From Pseudomonas alcaligenes (GTDB taxonomy: Bacteria > Pseudomonadota > Gammaproteobacteria > Pseudomonadales > Pseudomonadaceae): a stretch of DNA of 64,000 bases. The position numbers were made by a program, and so were the translations under genes. The stretch spans positions 3,685,501 to 3,749,500 of the forward strand of contig NZ_LZEU01000001.1 of NCBI RefSeq assembly GCF_014490745.1, written 5' to 3'. The notes under the pieces were generated by a model. It had not been told where the DNA came from. It ran no database searches and saw only the letters and a program-made list of their open reading frames with translations. Of this stretch, positions 28,981 to 37,520 are shown one piece after another (the first letter of the stretch is position 1; every line of letters begins with the position of its first letter).

Positions 28981-30024
28981 CTACAGCCGCTGTGGCATGC
29001 CGGCGGCCACTGGCAGCACCTGCATTTCGTCGATGAACTGGCGGGCCATACGGTCGTCGCGCAGCAGGGTCAGCCCCCGCTCGCGCCAGAACGCCCAGCC
29101 CTGAGCCGCCAGCAGCAAGGCGCAGAACAGCGGGAACGGCAGGCGCTGCGGCAACGCGGCCAGCACCAGGCAGAGCAGCACGGCCCAGGCCGCGATCAGC
29201 GCGGCATAGCCGGCATGCCGCAGCAGCAGCGCGGACTCGCGCCGCGGCCGTGGTGACTCGCAGCGCACCAGGCTGGACAGCTGCTCGCCGACCTGCGCGA
29301 ACAGCCGCGAGCGGCGTGCGCCGAACAGGCTGAAGAAGGCCGCCACCCAGGCGAGGATCACCGCGGCGACGATGAATTCAGGGGTGCCGTAACCGCCCTG
29401 CAGGCTGAAGGCCGGCTTGTCCTGCAGCGGCCAGATCAGGCTCAGGGTCAGCAGCAGGCTGATGCCCAGGTCTTCCAGGCGATAGCGCCGGGCATCGCGC
29501 GGCTGCTTGAGATGGCCGGCCAGGGCAGCCTCGCCCTCGATGCTGACCAGGGCCATGAAATACGGCGCGCTGGCGGCCAGGATCAGCCCCAGCAGCAGCG
29601 GCAGGACGCCACACAGCACGCCCAGCGCCAGCAGTTCCAGGTGCGCCGGCCACAACGCCTGACCGGCCAGCAACAGCAGTGCCACCAGTAGCGTCACCAG
29701 ACCCGGCAGGACAAATGGCTGCTTGAGCGGGTTGAGCCCGTTGATCAGCGGCGTCACGCGCAACTGGTGCAGCCTGGCCAGCTCCCCCTGACCGGGCATG
29801 AACTTCAGCGCCCGCGCGGCATAGATCCAGTAGCCCGGCGCGTCGCGCACGGCGCCCAGGGTCGCGGTGAAGGCGATGCACATGCCGGCCAGCAGCAGGG
29901 CCGGCACGCCAAGCTGCGGGCTGTTGCGCAGCAGAGCCCAGGTCAGCAGCAGGCACAGCAGGCTGAGACCCAGCCACAGGCTGAAGGCATAACGACCGAT
30001 ATGACGCTGAAAATTCGGCAACAT
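28981..30024 (-). CDS. Multipass inner-membrane protein of the lipid cluster, unknown function
   Basis: A 347-residue very hydrophobic protein with about eight predicted membrane segments (for example YAFSLWLGLSLLCLLLTWALL and VTLLVALLLLAGQALW). Between segments it has basic loops (FGARRSRLF, SPRPRRESALLLRH). The C-terminal tail is cytoplasmic-like. No family motif is recognised. Its place between the malonyltransferase and AcpS genes (gaps of 18 and 9 bases) suggests a product-transfer, flippase or scaffold role. Confidence 0.75.
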   Translation of the reverse strand: MLPNFQRHIGRYAFSLWLGLSLLCLLLTWALLRNSPQLGVPALLLAGMCIAFTATLGAVRDAPGYWIYAARALKFMPGQGELARLHQLRVTPLINGLNPLKQPFVLPGLVTLLVALLLLAGQALWPAHLELLALGVLCGVLPLLLGLILAASAPYFMALVSIEGEAALAGHLKQPRDARRYRLEDLGISLLLTLSLIWPLQDKPAFSLQGGYGTPEFIVAAVILAWVAAFFSLFGARRSRLFAQVGEQLSSLVRCESPRPRRESALLLRHAGYAALIAAWAVLLCLVLAALPQRLPFPLFCALLLAAQGWAFWRERGLTLLRDDRMARQFIDEMQVLPVAAGMPQRL

Positions 30025-30042
30025 GGGCGCGTTCTCAGTCCG

Positions 30043-30999
30043 TCACTCGGCCAGCGCCGGCGCCAGCAGGTCACTTACGTGACGCGCCTGGGGGGCCGGT
30101 TGCAGTTCGAAATCCAGAAGCAGGCGGCCCAGTACCTTCTTCGGCCCGACCTCCAGGAAGCGGCCGAAGCCAGCGCCGGCCAGAGCCAGGATGGTTTCCC
30201 GCCAGCGCACGGTGGAATACAGGTTGCTCACCAGGTCTTCGCGCAGCTGCGCCAGCGAGGCCGCCGGCGCCGCCGCCTGATTGCTGTAGACCGGCAGGCG
30301 CGGTGCATGGAAGGTCAGGCCGTCGATCACCGCCTGGAATTCTTCACGGCCGAGCAGCATCAGCGAGCTGTGCCAGGCGCCGTTGACCGGCAGCTTGACC
30401 TGCTCGTAGCCGGCCGCCAGCAGGGCCGGCAGCAACTCGCGCAGGCTCGCCTTGTAGCCGGAAATCACCTGCTGGCGTGGCGAGTTGTCGTTGGCCACGG
30501 TGATGCCGTCGCCTAGCTCGTGGGCGGCGATCAGTTCGGCGATGGCCTCGCGGTCGATGCCCTTGATCGCGTACATCACCCCGTCGGTCTGTTCGGCCAG
30601 CTTCTGCATGATCCGCCCGCGGGCAGCCACGGCGCGGAACACGTCCTGCAGCTCCAGCACGCCAGCGGCGTACAGCGCGGAGAACTCGCCAACGCTATGC
30701 CCGGCCACCGCCAGCTCGCCCACCTCGATCTGCTCGCGCAAGGCCACCAGGCTGGCGATGTTCACCGTGGTCACCGCCACCTGCTGGTACTCGGTCTTGT
30801 CCAGCTTGGGCATCGGCCCCTTCAGGCACAGGCGGCGTACGTCGAAGCCGGCAATATCGCTGGCGCAGTCCCATACCTGCTTGGTGGCCGGCGAGCTGTC
30901 GCAGACCTCGTTGCCCATGCCGATATGCTGCGTCCCCTGCCCGGGGAACAGCAGCGCCAATGGAGACCCTGCGTTACCAGATTGTTCGTATGCCGGCAT
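30043..30999 (-). CDS. Malonyl-CoA:ACP transacylase (FabD type)
   Basis: A 318-residue transacylase starting MPAYEQSGNAGSPLALLFPG at 30999, with FPGQGTQ at 18-24. The nucleophile is Ser102 in GHSVGEFSALYAAG. Arg127 in AARGRIMQ would hold the malonyl carboxylate, and His210 is in GAWHSSLM. All catalytic residues are present, so it should load malonyl onto the cluster ACP. The start overlaps the end of the outer-membrane protein gene by 26 bases. Confidence 0.93.
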   Translation of the reverse strand: MPAYEQSGNAGSPLALLFPGQGTQHIGMGNEVCDSSPATKQVWDCASDIAGFDVRRLCLKGPMPKLDKTEYQQVAVTTVNIASLVALREQIEVGELAVAGHSVGEFSALYAAGVLELQDVFRAVAARGRIMQKLAEQTDGVMYAIKGIDREAIAELIAAHELGDGITVANDNSPRQQVISGYKASLRELLPALLAAGYEQVKLPVNGAWHSSLMLLGREEFQAVIDGLTFHAPRLPVYSNQAAAPAASLAQLREDLVSNLYSTVRWRETILALAGAGFGRFLEVGPKKVLGRLLLDFELQPAPQARHVSDLLAPALAE

Positions 31000-32347
31000 A
31001 GCCCACCCCACTCGTTGCCAATCGCCCAAATTCGCTTCTGTCCGGGCCGCCCAGATAAGCCCCGCCGACATACACTTCGAAATGCCGGCTCAGTTGTGAA
31101 GACAGATGCACATTGATGGTGAAACTCTGATCTTCCACGTTGTAAATCGTCGAACTTTCCCAAGACAGGCTGCGCAACTCCAGGTTGCTCTTGTCGAGGT
31201 GCGTCATCAGATACTGGCGGCCTGTCAGTACATCCCGCCGGGCCATGTTGTCGGCCTCCTGCACGGCCAGTAACTGATAACCGCGATAAACGGCAAACCC
31301 ACTTTTCTGATACGCCGACTCGTTGACTTCGAGCGTATCGAAATAGTTATCCCAGTCGTCCTTGCCCCAGCCCTGATCCTGAAACAGGTATTCCAGGGAA
31401 ATCGCCAGATTGCTTGCCGTGGTATAACGAAGGCCGGCGCCAAACTGGTAGAATTCACTCTTCTGCTGTTCTGTAAACAACTCGTCGGCCTGTGGAAAAC
31501 CGCCCACCTGCAACTTGCCCAGTGCTTCTTTGCCGGGTTCACGCAGTGGACTTTTGTCACTCACTGCCAATTCCACATTGAGTATCCAGTCATCATCGAG
31601 AAAACCGCTGGTGCCGATACCCAAGCCTTTGTTCTCTCCCCCCACCATGACCAGCCGCGGATTGAAGTCTTCCCACAGCGCGGTGGTATAGGCGGCGTAA
31701 TAACGCTCCGCCGAATTGGTACGCTGAGCACTCGTCCAATCGGCCACTCGGCCCTCTTCCGGCGCATTGGCCAGTTGTGGAACAACGGCCAGTTCGAGCG
31801 TGCCGTTCTGACTGAACCAGGAACTCTGTGCCACCAGCGAACCTTCTCGGTAGGTATCGCGCCAGGACACCCCCAAACCATTGCTGATACCGCGTGACGC
31901 GTAATTGCTGGGGTTTTGCAGAAAATCCAGCGGACTGACAAAGAAGAACTGCCCGTTGCGAATATCTTTCTTGCCCAGATCAATAAACAGCGACTCACCC
32001 GGATTCAGCGATACATAGGCCTCACGCACGAAACCACGGCTCTCGTAACCTTCATGCTCTTGCGCGACACCGTTGTCGCCATAACTTTCCAGGCGCTCGC
32101 CATAGCCATTGAAATGCAACTTCATGGCACTTGCCGTACAGTCCCCATTCACTTCGCCATAGGTCGTGAACAATCCCATGGCCTGGGTGAAATCCTCATC
32201 CGGGTTGAGTTGCGCCTCGCGCACCTGGGTGCCCCCGCCCTCCACTCCGGCAAAGCCTCCGGCACTGCACTCCAGCCCTCTGGCCAAACCGCTGGCGAGC
32301 AGCAGCGGGCCCAGAAACGGGGCAAAGCGAAGCCACTTCCGTTGCAT
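30974..32347 (-). CDS. Outer-membrane beta-barrel protein of the lipid cluster
   Basis: A 457-residue protein with an N-terminal signal peptide (MQRKWLRFAPFLGPLLLASG, cleavage about residue 24) and an alternating, aromatic-rich strand pattern ending in Trp, typical of outer-membrane barrels. Strands such as SFTINVHLSSQLSRHFEVYV and the final GVGYAGIRTIW support this. It resembles alginate-porin/DUF1302-type proteins in general layout but I cannot name a family. It lies between the LolA-like carrier and the malonyltransferase and may receive or anchor the product. Base composition is less GC-rich than most of the window. Confidence 0.75.
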   Translation of the reverse strand: MQRKWLRFAPFLGPLLLASGLARGLECSAGGFAGVEGGGTQVREAQLNPDEDFTQAMGLFTTYGEVNGDCTASAMKLHFNGYGERLESYGDNGVAQEHEGYESRGFVREAYVSLNPGESLFIDLGKKDIRNGQFFFVSPLDFLQNPSNYASRGISNGLGVSWRDTYREGSLVAQSSWFSQNGTLELAVVPQLANAPEEGRVADWTSAQRTNSAERYYAAYTTALWEDFNPRLVMVGGENKGLGIGTSGFLDDDWILNVELAVSDKSPLREPGKEALGKLQVGGFPQADELFTEQQKSEFYQFGAGLRYTTASNLAISLEYLFQDQGWGKDDWDNYFDTLEVNESAYQKSGFAVYRGYQLLAVQEADNMARRDVLTGRQYLMTHLDKSNLELRSLSWESSTIYNVEDQSFTINVHLSSQLSRHFEVYVGGAYLGGPDRSEFGRLATSGVGYAGIRTIW

Positions 32348-32377
32348 CGGAATACCTACCGTTCTCGGCGAAATTAT

Positions 32378-33205
32378 TTAACGCAAACGCAGCAAGTACT
32401 CTTTCTGGAAATAGCTTTCCGGTACTTCTTCGAGACGCACATCGGAATACAACATGCGCGTGTACTGTTCTTTCTGCAGACTGTCTTCGATATAGATTTC
32501 GTGTGGGCGCTCGACCCCCAGCGCCATCTTGTAATCCCGGTACCAGGCGCGCTTGAGCACCTTGTCGTTACTCGAAAGAAATTCCGCCTTGTATGGGTGA
32601 TCATTTTGCGTATCGACCCAATAGACTATCTTCGGATAGGTGACATAAGCCCAGCGCCGCAGCAGTTCCAGGCGGTAACACTGGCGCTCGCCACAGGCCT
32701 CTTCGCCGACCAGTTTTGAGATATAGGAGGTATCGAAATCGGTGGCGACCACATCGCCATTGGATACTTGCCCAACCAGGCGCTGCTGGCGCGAGATCGG
32801 AATCGGCCGGCGCAACTTGGGCTCGTAATACCAGAGCTTGTCGAATATCGATAACAGCGACTTGCCGCGTTCACTGGGCGGATCGACAAAGCGCACCAGC
32901 GCCCGGGCGTCGCCGGCCTGCTCGGCACTTTCCTTGTAAAAGCGCATGGCTACATCAAGACTCTGCCGGGCAACTTCCTGATCACCCTTCATTTCCACCA
33001 GAGTCAGTGCATAACGAAATGGCTGGGCCGGCGCACGGACACGATCGGCGCGCCGGATAATATCCACCGCGCGACTATCCTGCTGATTAGCTTCAGGACT
33101 TGCAGCCTGTATGACGGGCGTAACTTCTGCACTATTTGCCAATGCCACGAAGGGCAATAGCAAACAGCCAGCGAATAATCCCAAGGAAATACCTGAAAAA
33201 CGCAT
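32378..33205 (-). CDS. LolA-like outer-membrane lipoprotein-sorting protein
   Basis: A 275-residue periplasmic carrier starting MRFSGISLGLFAGCLLLPF at 33205, with a GGGGGAAGGG ribosome site immediately upstream. A signal peptide ending VALA is followed by a LolA-like domain of the type annotated as outer membrane lipoprotein-sorting protein (RALVRFVDPPSERGKSLLS, DKLWYYEPKLRRPIPIS, DVVATDFDTSYI). Such proteins shuttle lipids or lipoproteins through the periplasm. It is the first gene of the leftward run, 30 bases before the barrel gene, and should partner the ABC exporter at its far end. Confidence 0.88.
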   Translation of the reverse strand: MRFSGISLGLFAGCLLLPFVALANSAEVTPVIQAASPEANQQDSRAVDIIRRADRVRAPAQPFRYALTLVEMKGDQEVARQSLDVAMRFYKESAEQAGDARALVRFVDPPSERGKSLLSIFDKLWYYEPKLRRPIPISRQQRLVGQVSNGDVVATDFDTSYISKLVGEEACGERQCYRLELLRRWAYVTYPKIVYWVDTQNDHPYKAEFLSSNDKVLKRAWYRDYKMALGVERPHEIYIEDSLQKEQYTRMLYSDVRLEEVPESYFQKEYLLRLR

Positions 33206-33702
33206 CCCTTCCCCCTGCACTGCCAATAGCCACCAACAGCCTGAACATCACAGATCTTATTATTTTTGTCGCGATGTACTTCCTGAACATCGCTTTTCGC
33301 TCTTCAGCAAACCGGCCGAATCCTATTTACGTTGCCGCGAGACTGTCAACACGGCAATTTCCAGCGCCAGCCAGACAACTTGACGAACGGCACAAAAAAT
33401 CCCGTCCAATATCGGGATAAATCCAACTTGGAGTGATAGATAAAGAATTGGCACAGCTATTCCAAGTTCATCTGTCACGCGCTTTTAGGTGCCGCAAGCA
33501 AACCCGGAAACATGACTGCAAAGTCACGCTGAACCGACATTCAGATAGCCGTAACTAAGCCGCCCAGCCGAATGACAGCGCACGGCGCCGATAACCCTGG
33601 ATTGATTTAGTGGCCTGTATCAGCGGACAGCAACAAAGGGTTGCGGCACGCTCGCGGGGCGTGCAACGGGGGAAAGTCGGATGCCGCGACCGCTATAAAA
33701 TG
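33206..33702 (-). promoter_or_regulatory. Long leader and control region of the lipid operon
   Basis: No gene is seen in these 497 bases. The part next to the LolA-like gene is AT-rich, with AAAAATAATAAG on the minus strand near 33258-33272 as a possible -10 region. A minus-strand terminator-like hairpin lies at 33394-33418. Further out are imperfect inverted words (CTTGGA at 33427 and TCCAAG at 33461). The main promoter of the operon is expected here but was not pinned down. Confidence 0.5.
33394..33418 (-). terminator. Terminator-like hairpin about 190 bases before the LolA-like gene
   Basis: On the minus strand ATCCCG and CGGGAT enclose an 8-base loop and are followed by six T. It could end transcripts coming from the right or act as an attenuator in the operon leader. 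Confidence 0.55.
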
Positions 33703-33783
33703 TCGGAAAAAAGGATGAGTGGCGGCCAGCACCATCCCTCCAAGGGATGAACACGGCCGCCAGCGGGTCTGTTGCAGACCCGC
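33703..33783 (-). terminator. Tandem hairpins ending the 33790 gene
   Basis: The first hairpin is GCGGGTCT-gttgc-AGACCCGC (33763-33783). The second has outer arms GGCGGCC/GGCCGCC and inner arms CATCCCT/AGGGATG (33721-33761). The run CCTTTTTTCC follows on the minus strand. Confidence 0.75.
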
Positions 33784-33789
33784 AAAACC

Positions 33790-34077
33790 TCAGAGCCCGG
33801 TACTAACCCAGGACAACAGCAGGGCCGCGGCCAGGGTGGCGGTGCCGAAACCGTAGAAGAAGCGGTTCAGACGCTGGGTGGGCTCATCCTGCAGGCATGC
33901 CTCTTCGTCCATCTCGTCCAGCTCGCTGGAGGCGACCAGGCGCGCTACCGCTCGCTGCTCGCGCAGACGGGTGGCTAGCAGCAACCAGCTGCCGGCCAGT
34001 GCGAAGAACAGCGCCAGGCCGTTTATGACCTGGGCCGGGTGAGTCAGGAACAACGACCAGAGAGCCTGCAGCGACAT
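33790..34077 (-). CDS. Small two-pass membrane protein, hypothetical
   Basis: A 95-residue protein with two hydrophobic segments: about 17-35 (VINGLALFFALAGSWLLLA) and 75-92 (FGTATLAAALLLSWVSTGL). An acidic loop (SSELDEMDEEACLQDEP) lies between them. The ATG at 34077 follows the promoter-like gap at 34078-34284. A tandem-hairpin terminator follows. I recognise no function; it looks like a conserved small inner-membrane protein. Confidence 0.65.
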   Translation of the reverse strand: MSLQALWSLFLTHPAQVINGLALFFALAGSWLLLATRLREQRAVARLVASSELDEMDEEACLQDEPTQRLNRFFYGFGTATLAAALLLSWVSTGL

Positions 34078-34284
34078 CGTCCAACCTCTGCTTCAGGAGG
34101 GTGCGGGGCATGCCGCACGCCGTCGAAAGAGCGCACCGGACAGCGCCCGGCAGTCAAAATACGGTCGCGAAGTCTACCGGAGCAGCCCTGCTGCTGCCGG
34201 GCATTCCGACGAATGCCAGGGGACGTTCATCGCCCGGTCACAGGCCTCTGCCAGGCTGCCCGCTTCGCTACAGGAGGCCAGTAC

Positions 34285-34491
34285 ATGCTGCACGCCCAGC
34301 TCCAGGATCAGCTCTATTGCATCACCCACGACGAGGAACAGCGCGCGCTGATCGATGCCTTCGCCGTCAACGTGCAGGATCGCCAGTGGCTGATCTATTG
34401 CGCCCTGGGTGGCCATGAACACCCGGAGTACCCGGACAGCGATCCACACACCGGCGTCAGCCTGCCCGAGCTGTACCAGCAGGCGGCCTGA
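34285..34491 (+). CDS. Small conserved hypothetical protein
   Basis: A 68-residue soluble protein starting MLHAQLQDQLYCITHDEEQR at 34285. GGAGG sits about 8 bases before the ATG, which decides the start over the longer open frame. The sequence is acidic, with no membrane segment or known motif. It is transcribed alone between the membrane-protein gene and the YajG lipoprotein. Confidence 0.65.
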   Translation: MLHAQLQDQLYCITHDEEQRALIDAFAVNVQDRQWLIYCALGGHEHPEYPDSDPHTGVSLPELYQQAA

Positions 34492-34540
34492 GCCGGCAGA
34501 TCAGTGTCTGGCCCCCTCCTACAGCTGAGCGACAGGCAAG

Positions 34541-34565
34541 AAAAAGCCCGGCCATGGGCCGGGCT
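34541..34565 (-). terminator. Terminator of the YajG-family gene
   Basis: AGCCCGGCC and GGCCGGGCT with a 3-base loop, followed on the minus strand by TTTTTCTTG. It lies 20 bases after the stop at 34586. Confidence 0.9.
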
Positions 34566-34585
34566 CGGGGTAACGCGAAAACGCC

Positions 34586-35173
34586 TTACTGGCCGCTGAG
34601 CAGCTGGCCGATGGTCGGATCCTTGAATACTCGGGTCAGGGCATCACCCAGCACATCACCAACCAGCTTGGTGTTGGTTTCCTGGTTCGGCGCCATGCCG
34701 AAGCGCTGGTTCAGCGAGGCGCCATAGCGGCCGCTGTAACGGCGGTTGCTGTTCTGCACATCGGCGCGGAAGCTGGCGCTGATGTCAGCCTCGGTAACGT
34801 AGCTGCCATCCTTGGGCGACTGGTACTTGAGGTCGGCCAGGGTCAGGGTCAGCTGCGGCGCGTTGTAGGCATTCTGCGTCGGGGTGAAGCCGAGCAGGCG
34901 CACGGCTGCCTCGGCCTCGGTCTGCAGGCGCGGCAGAATGTCCTGGCCCTGTACGCTGATCGCACTGGTTTCCGGGTAGAGACCGCCACGGGTGCCGAGT
35001 ACCGGCGACTGGCGCCCGTCGACCACGCGCACCACCACCGGCTGGCCCTGGCCGACAGCGGCCAGTTGCACGGTGATCCGGGGTTGCGGCCGCAGTTGCT
35101 GCGGGCTGTGGGCACAACCGACCAGGCTCAGGCCGAGCACGGCGATCAGACCGAACAGCGCACGATTTTTCAT
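34586..35173 (-). CDS. YajG family lipoprotein
   Basis: A 195-residue lipoprotein starting MKNRALFGLIAVLGLSLVGC at 35173, with the lipobox LVGC at about residue 20. The mature part contains QGQPVVVRVVDGRQSPVLGTRGG and a C-terminal GDVLGDALTRVFKDPTIGQLL, which fits the YajG family. Function is unknown; it should be anchored in the outer membrane (Ala follows the Cys, so there is no Asp+2 retention signal). It has its own terminator. Confidence 0.82.
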   Translation of the reverse strand: MKNRALFGLIAVLGLSLVGCAHSPQQLRPQPRITVQLAAVGQGQPVVVRVVDGRQSPVLGTRGGLYPETSAISVQGQDILPRLQTEAEAAVRLLGFTPTQNAYNAPQLTLTLADLKYQSPKDGSYVTEADISASFRADVQNSNRRYSGRYGASLNQRFGMAPNQETNTKLVGDVLGDALTRVFKDPTIGQLLSGQ

Positions 35174-35345
35174 GCTTGATCTCTCCAGAAAAAGGATGGG
35201 GTAACAAAGATGGGCGGCAGTATAACCAGCGCCTGCCTGCACTGGCACTCGCTTTTCTGACCTGCCGCCAGGCCTGCGGTTCCGCTGTCACCAGCCTGTC
35301 ACCGGGGCGTGCGATAACAGCCTGGCCACCACAGAGGAATGCCAG

Positions 35346-35579
35346 ATGATCCGCCTGTTCAAGCTGTTTGCCCCGACTCCCCGTATGCGCTGCTATGCCC
35401 TGCTCGACAGCTTCGGCATCTGCCGCGCCCTGCGTCAGTGCAGCAACCTGCCCAGCCAGGCCGGCTGGGTCGAAGTCGAGAGCCTGCAGCTGGCCTGGAT
35501 CGGCCAGCCGCTGCCGCTGGCGGTGATACTGCATGCACCGCGCCCGGCGATTCACCCGCGGTCACTCCTCGCTGCCTGA
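35346..35579 (+). CDS. Small hypothetical protein
   Basis: A 77-residue basic protein starting MIRLFKLFAPTPRMRCYALL. AGAGGAAT lies 5 bases before the ATG, and a bidirectional terminator follows the stop by 12 bases, which supports it being a real gene. No motif is recognised. It is convergent with mqo. Confidence 0.6.
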   Translation: MIRLFKLFAPTPRMRCYALLDSFGICRALRQCSNLPSQAGWVEVESLQLAWIGQPLPLAVILHAPRPAIHPRSLLAA

Positions 35580-35590
35580 GATGCAGCCAT

Positions 35591-35620
35591 AAAAAAACCG
35601 TCCCGAGGGGCGGTTTTTTT
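35591..35620. terminator. Bidirectional terminator between the 35346 gene and mqo
   Basis: AAAAAAACCG-tcccgagggg-CGGTTTTTTT; the stem extends through ACCGTCCC/GGGGCGGT. A and T runs on both sides serve both convergent genes. Confidence 0.92.
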
Positions 35621-35637
35621 ATGCAACGTCCGAATGA

Positions 35638-37128
35638 TCAGGCGTTGAGCTGCAGAGCGGCACTGCTCTGCGCGCTGACCTGGCGATACAGCTCGGCATC
35701 TTCTTCCAGCACCTTCTCGCGGGCCGGGAAGATCTCCTTCAGCTTGCTCGCCCAGCCTGCGCTGGCGGCCTGTTCGGCGAAGCAGCGCTCGATCAGGTTG
35801 AGCATGATCGACACGGTCACCGAAGCGCCCGGCGAGGCGCCCAGCAGGGCGGCGATAGTGCCGTCCTCGGCCGATACCAGTTCGGTACCGAACTGCAGGA
35901 TGCCGCCTTTCTTGGCGTCCTTCTTGATGATCTGCACGCGCTGACCGGCCACTTCCAGGCTCCAGTCCTCGGACTTGACCTCCGGGTAGAACTTGCGCAG
36001 GGCTTCCAGACGCTGATCCTGGGACTGCAGCACTTCCTTGACCAGGTAGCGGGTCAGGTCGAAGTTGTCGCGGGCCACGGCCAGCATCGGGCCGATGTTG
36101 CTCGGACGCACCGACAGCGGCAGGTCGAGGAACGAGCCGTACTTGAGGAACTTGGTGGTGAAGCCGGCGTAGGGGCCGAACAGCAGCGAGGTCTTGCCGT
36201 CGACCACGCGGGTGTCGAGGTGCGGTACCGACATGGGCGGTGCGCCCACTTCGGCCTGGCTGTAGACCTTGGCCTGGTGCAGCTTGACCACTTCCGGGTT
36301 GTCGCAACGCAGCCACTGGCCGCTCACCGGGAAGCCGCCGAAGCCCTTGCCTTCCGGAATGCCGGACATCTGCAGCAGCGGCAGCGCGCCGCCACCGGCG
36401 CCGAGGAACACGAACTTGGCCGAGACTTCGCGCTGGGCGCCGGTCTTGCTGTTCTTGATCTCGACGCTCCAGCCCTGGCCGCTGCGCTTGAGGCCGGTGA
36501 CTTTCTGGTTGTAGCTGACGCTGACGCCATCCTGGCCGGCCAGGTACTGCAGCAGCTGGTTGGTCAGGGCGCCGAAGTTGACGTCGGTACCGTTCAGCGC
36601 GCGGGTCGCGGCGATCCGCTCATTGGCGTCGCGGCCCTTCATCATCAGCGGCATCCACTCGGTCATGGCGGCCTTGTCTTCGGTGTACTCCATGCTTTCG
36701 AAGGCATGGTGCTGGCTCAGCGCGGCATGGCGGGTCTTGAGGAAGCCCACGTCCTTCTCGCCACGCACGAAGCTCAGGTGCGGTACCGGGTTGATGAAGT
36801 TTCGCGGCGAACCGAAGTTGCCTTTGCCACACAGATAGGACCAGAACTGCTTGGAGACTTCGAACTGGGTGTTGATCTGCACGGCCTTCTTGATGTCGAC
36901 CGAACCATCCGCCGCCTGCGGGGTGTAGTTCAGCTCACAGAGGCCGGCGTGGCCGGTACCGGCGTTGTTCCACGGGTTGGAACTTTCGATGGCACCGGAA
37001 GAGCGCAGCTCGGCGATCTCCAGCTTGAGGCCAGGATCCAGCTCCTTGAGCAGCACCGCCAGGGTGGCGCTCATGATGCCGGCACCGACCAGCAGCACAT
37101 CCACAGTTTCGTGATTGACTTGCGTCAT
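35638..37128 (-). CDS. mqo: Malate:quinone oxidoreductase
   Basis: Mqo is a peripheral inner-membrane FAD enzyme that oxidises malate to oxaloacetate and reduces quinone. The 496-residue protein starts [20 protein letters not shown] at 37128, with GGAGAAG upstream. The FAD motif [11 protein letters not shown] is followed by [20 protein letters not shown], a family hallmark. [17 protein letters not shown] is near the C-terminus. The length is normal. Pseudomonads often have two mqo copies; this one lies in the PA4640-like position beside the PA4642-type gene. Confidence 0.95.
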   Translation of the reverse strand: MTQVNHETVDVLLVGAGIMSATLAVLLKELDPGLKLEIAELRSSGAIESSNPWNNAGTGHAGLCELNYTPQAADGSVDIKKAVQINTQFEVSKQFWSYLCGKGNFGSPRNFINPVPHLSFVRGEKDVGFLKTRHAALSQHHAFESMEYTEDKAAMTEWMPLMMKGRDANERIAATRALNGTDVNFGALTNQLLQYLAGQDGVSVSYNQKVTGLKRSGQGWSVEIKNSKTGAQREVSAKFVFLGAGGGALPLLQMSGIPEGKGFGGFPVSGQWLRCDNPEVVKLHQAKVYSQAEVGAPPMSVPHLDTRVVDGKTSLLFGPYAGFTTKFLKYGSFLDLPLSVRPSNIGPMLAVARDNFDLTRYLVKEVLQSQDQRLEALRKFYPEVKSEDWSLEVAGQRVQIIKKDAKKGGILQFGTELVSAEDGTIAALLGASPGASVTVSIMLNLIERCFAEQAASAGWASKLKEIFPAREKVLEEDAELYRQVSAQSSAALQLNA

Positions 37129-37520
37129 TAACGCTTCTCCAAGATCTGCAGTACCAAATTGATGGCATCGGCCTTTTGAGCCGCGCATCAACCACTAATC
37201 ACTGACAGCCAGACAGGTGCCTGGAATATCGGGAGGGCAAGGCCCGGGGGCCGTTGACGCGGCCTGACCCGATCCCTCGCAACCTCTACTTGCCATGCGC
37301 CACCTGTGGGTGGCCCATGCGCTCAAACTCCGGAGCACCGTCGCTGTAGTTCCGCCGCGCGCCATGCGCCGTCCAGCGGAGTTGACCGTGCGCCTGCCCT
37401 GCGGGCGCAACCCGACCGTTGCCGAGCCGGTTTTTCCGGCGCGCACAATACCATTAATGACGCATTTTCAGACGCAAAAATTGCGCCGATATCTTCCGCC
37501 GATCCTATTTATTGGCCGAA
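37129..37520 (-). other. Gap upstream of mqo
   Basis: No gene is seen in these 392 bases. The region should hold the mqo promoter at its left end. GCCGG-tttt-CCGGC at about 37424-37438 is a small hairpin that on the minus strand follows the PA4642-type gene by about 85 bases. The stretch from 37440 to 37510 is AT-rich. Frames predicted across it look like noise. Confidence 0.5.

Noticed and set aside
15590..33205. Aryl polyene or flexirubin cluster
   Set aside because: No tyrosine ammonia-lyase, aryl-CoA/ACP ligase, MMPL exporter or glycosyltransferase is present, and the GcvT-like protein, KAS-CLF fusion and ABC exporter are not part of that set.
33449..33464. A sigma-54-like -24/-12 match (TGGCAC-N5-TTCCA) on the plus strand
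   Set aside because: It points away from the lipid operon, no gene follows for about 800 bases and the -12 element is imperfect.
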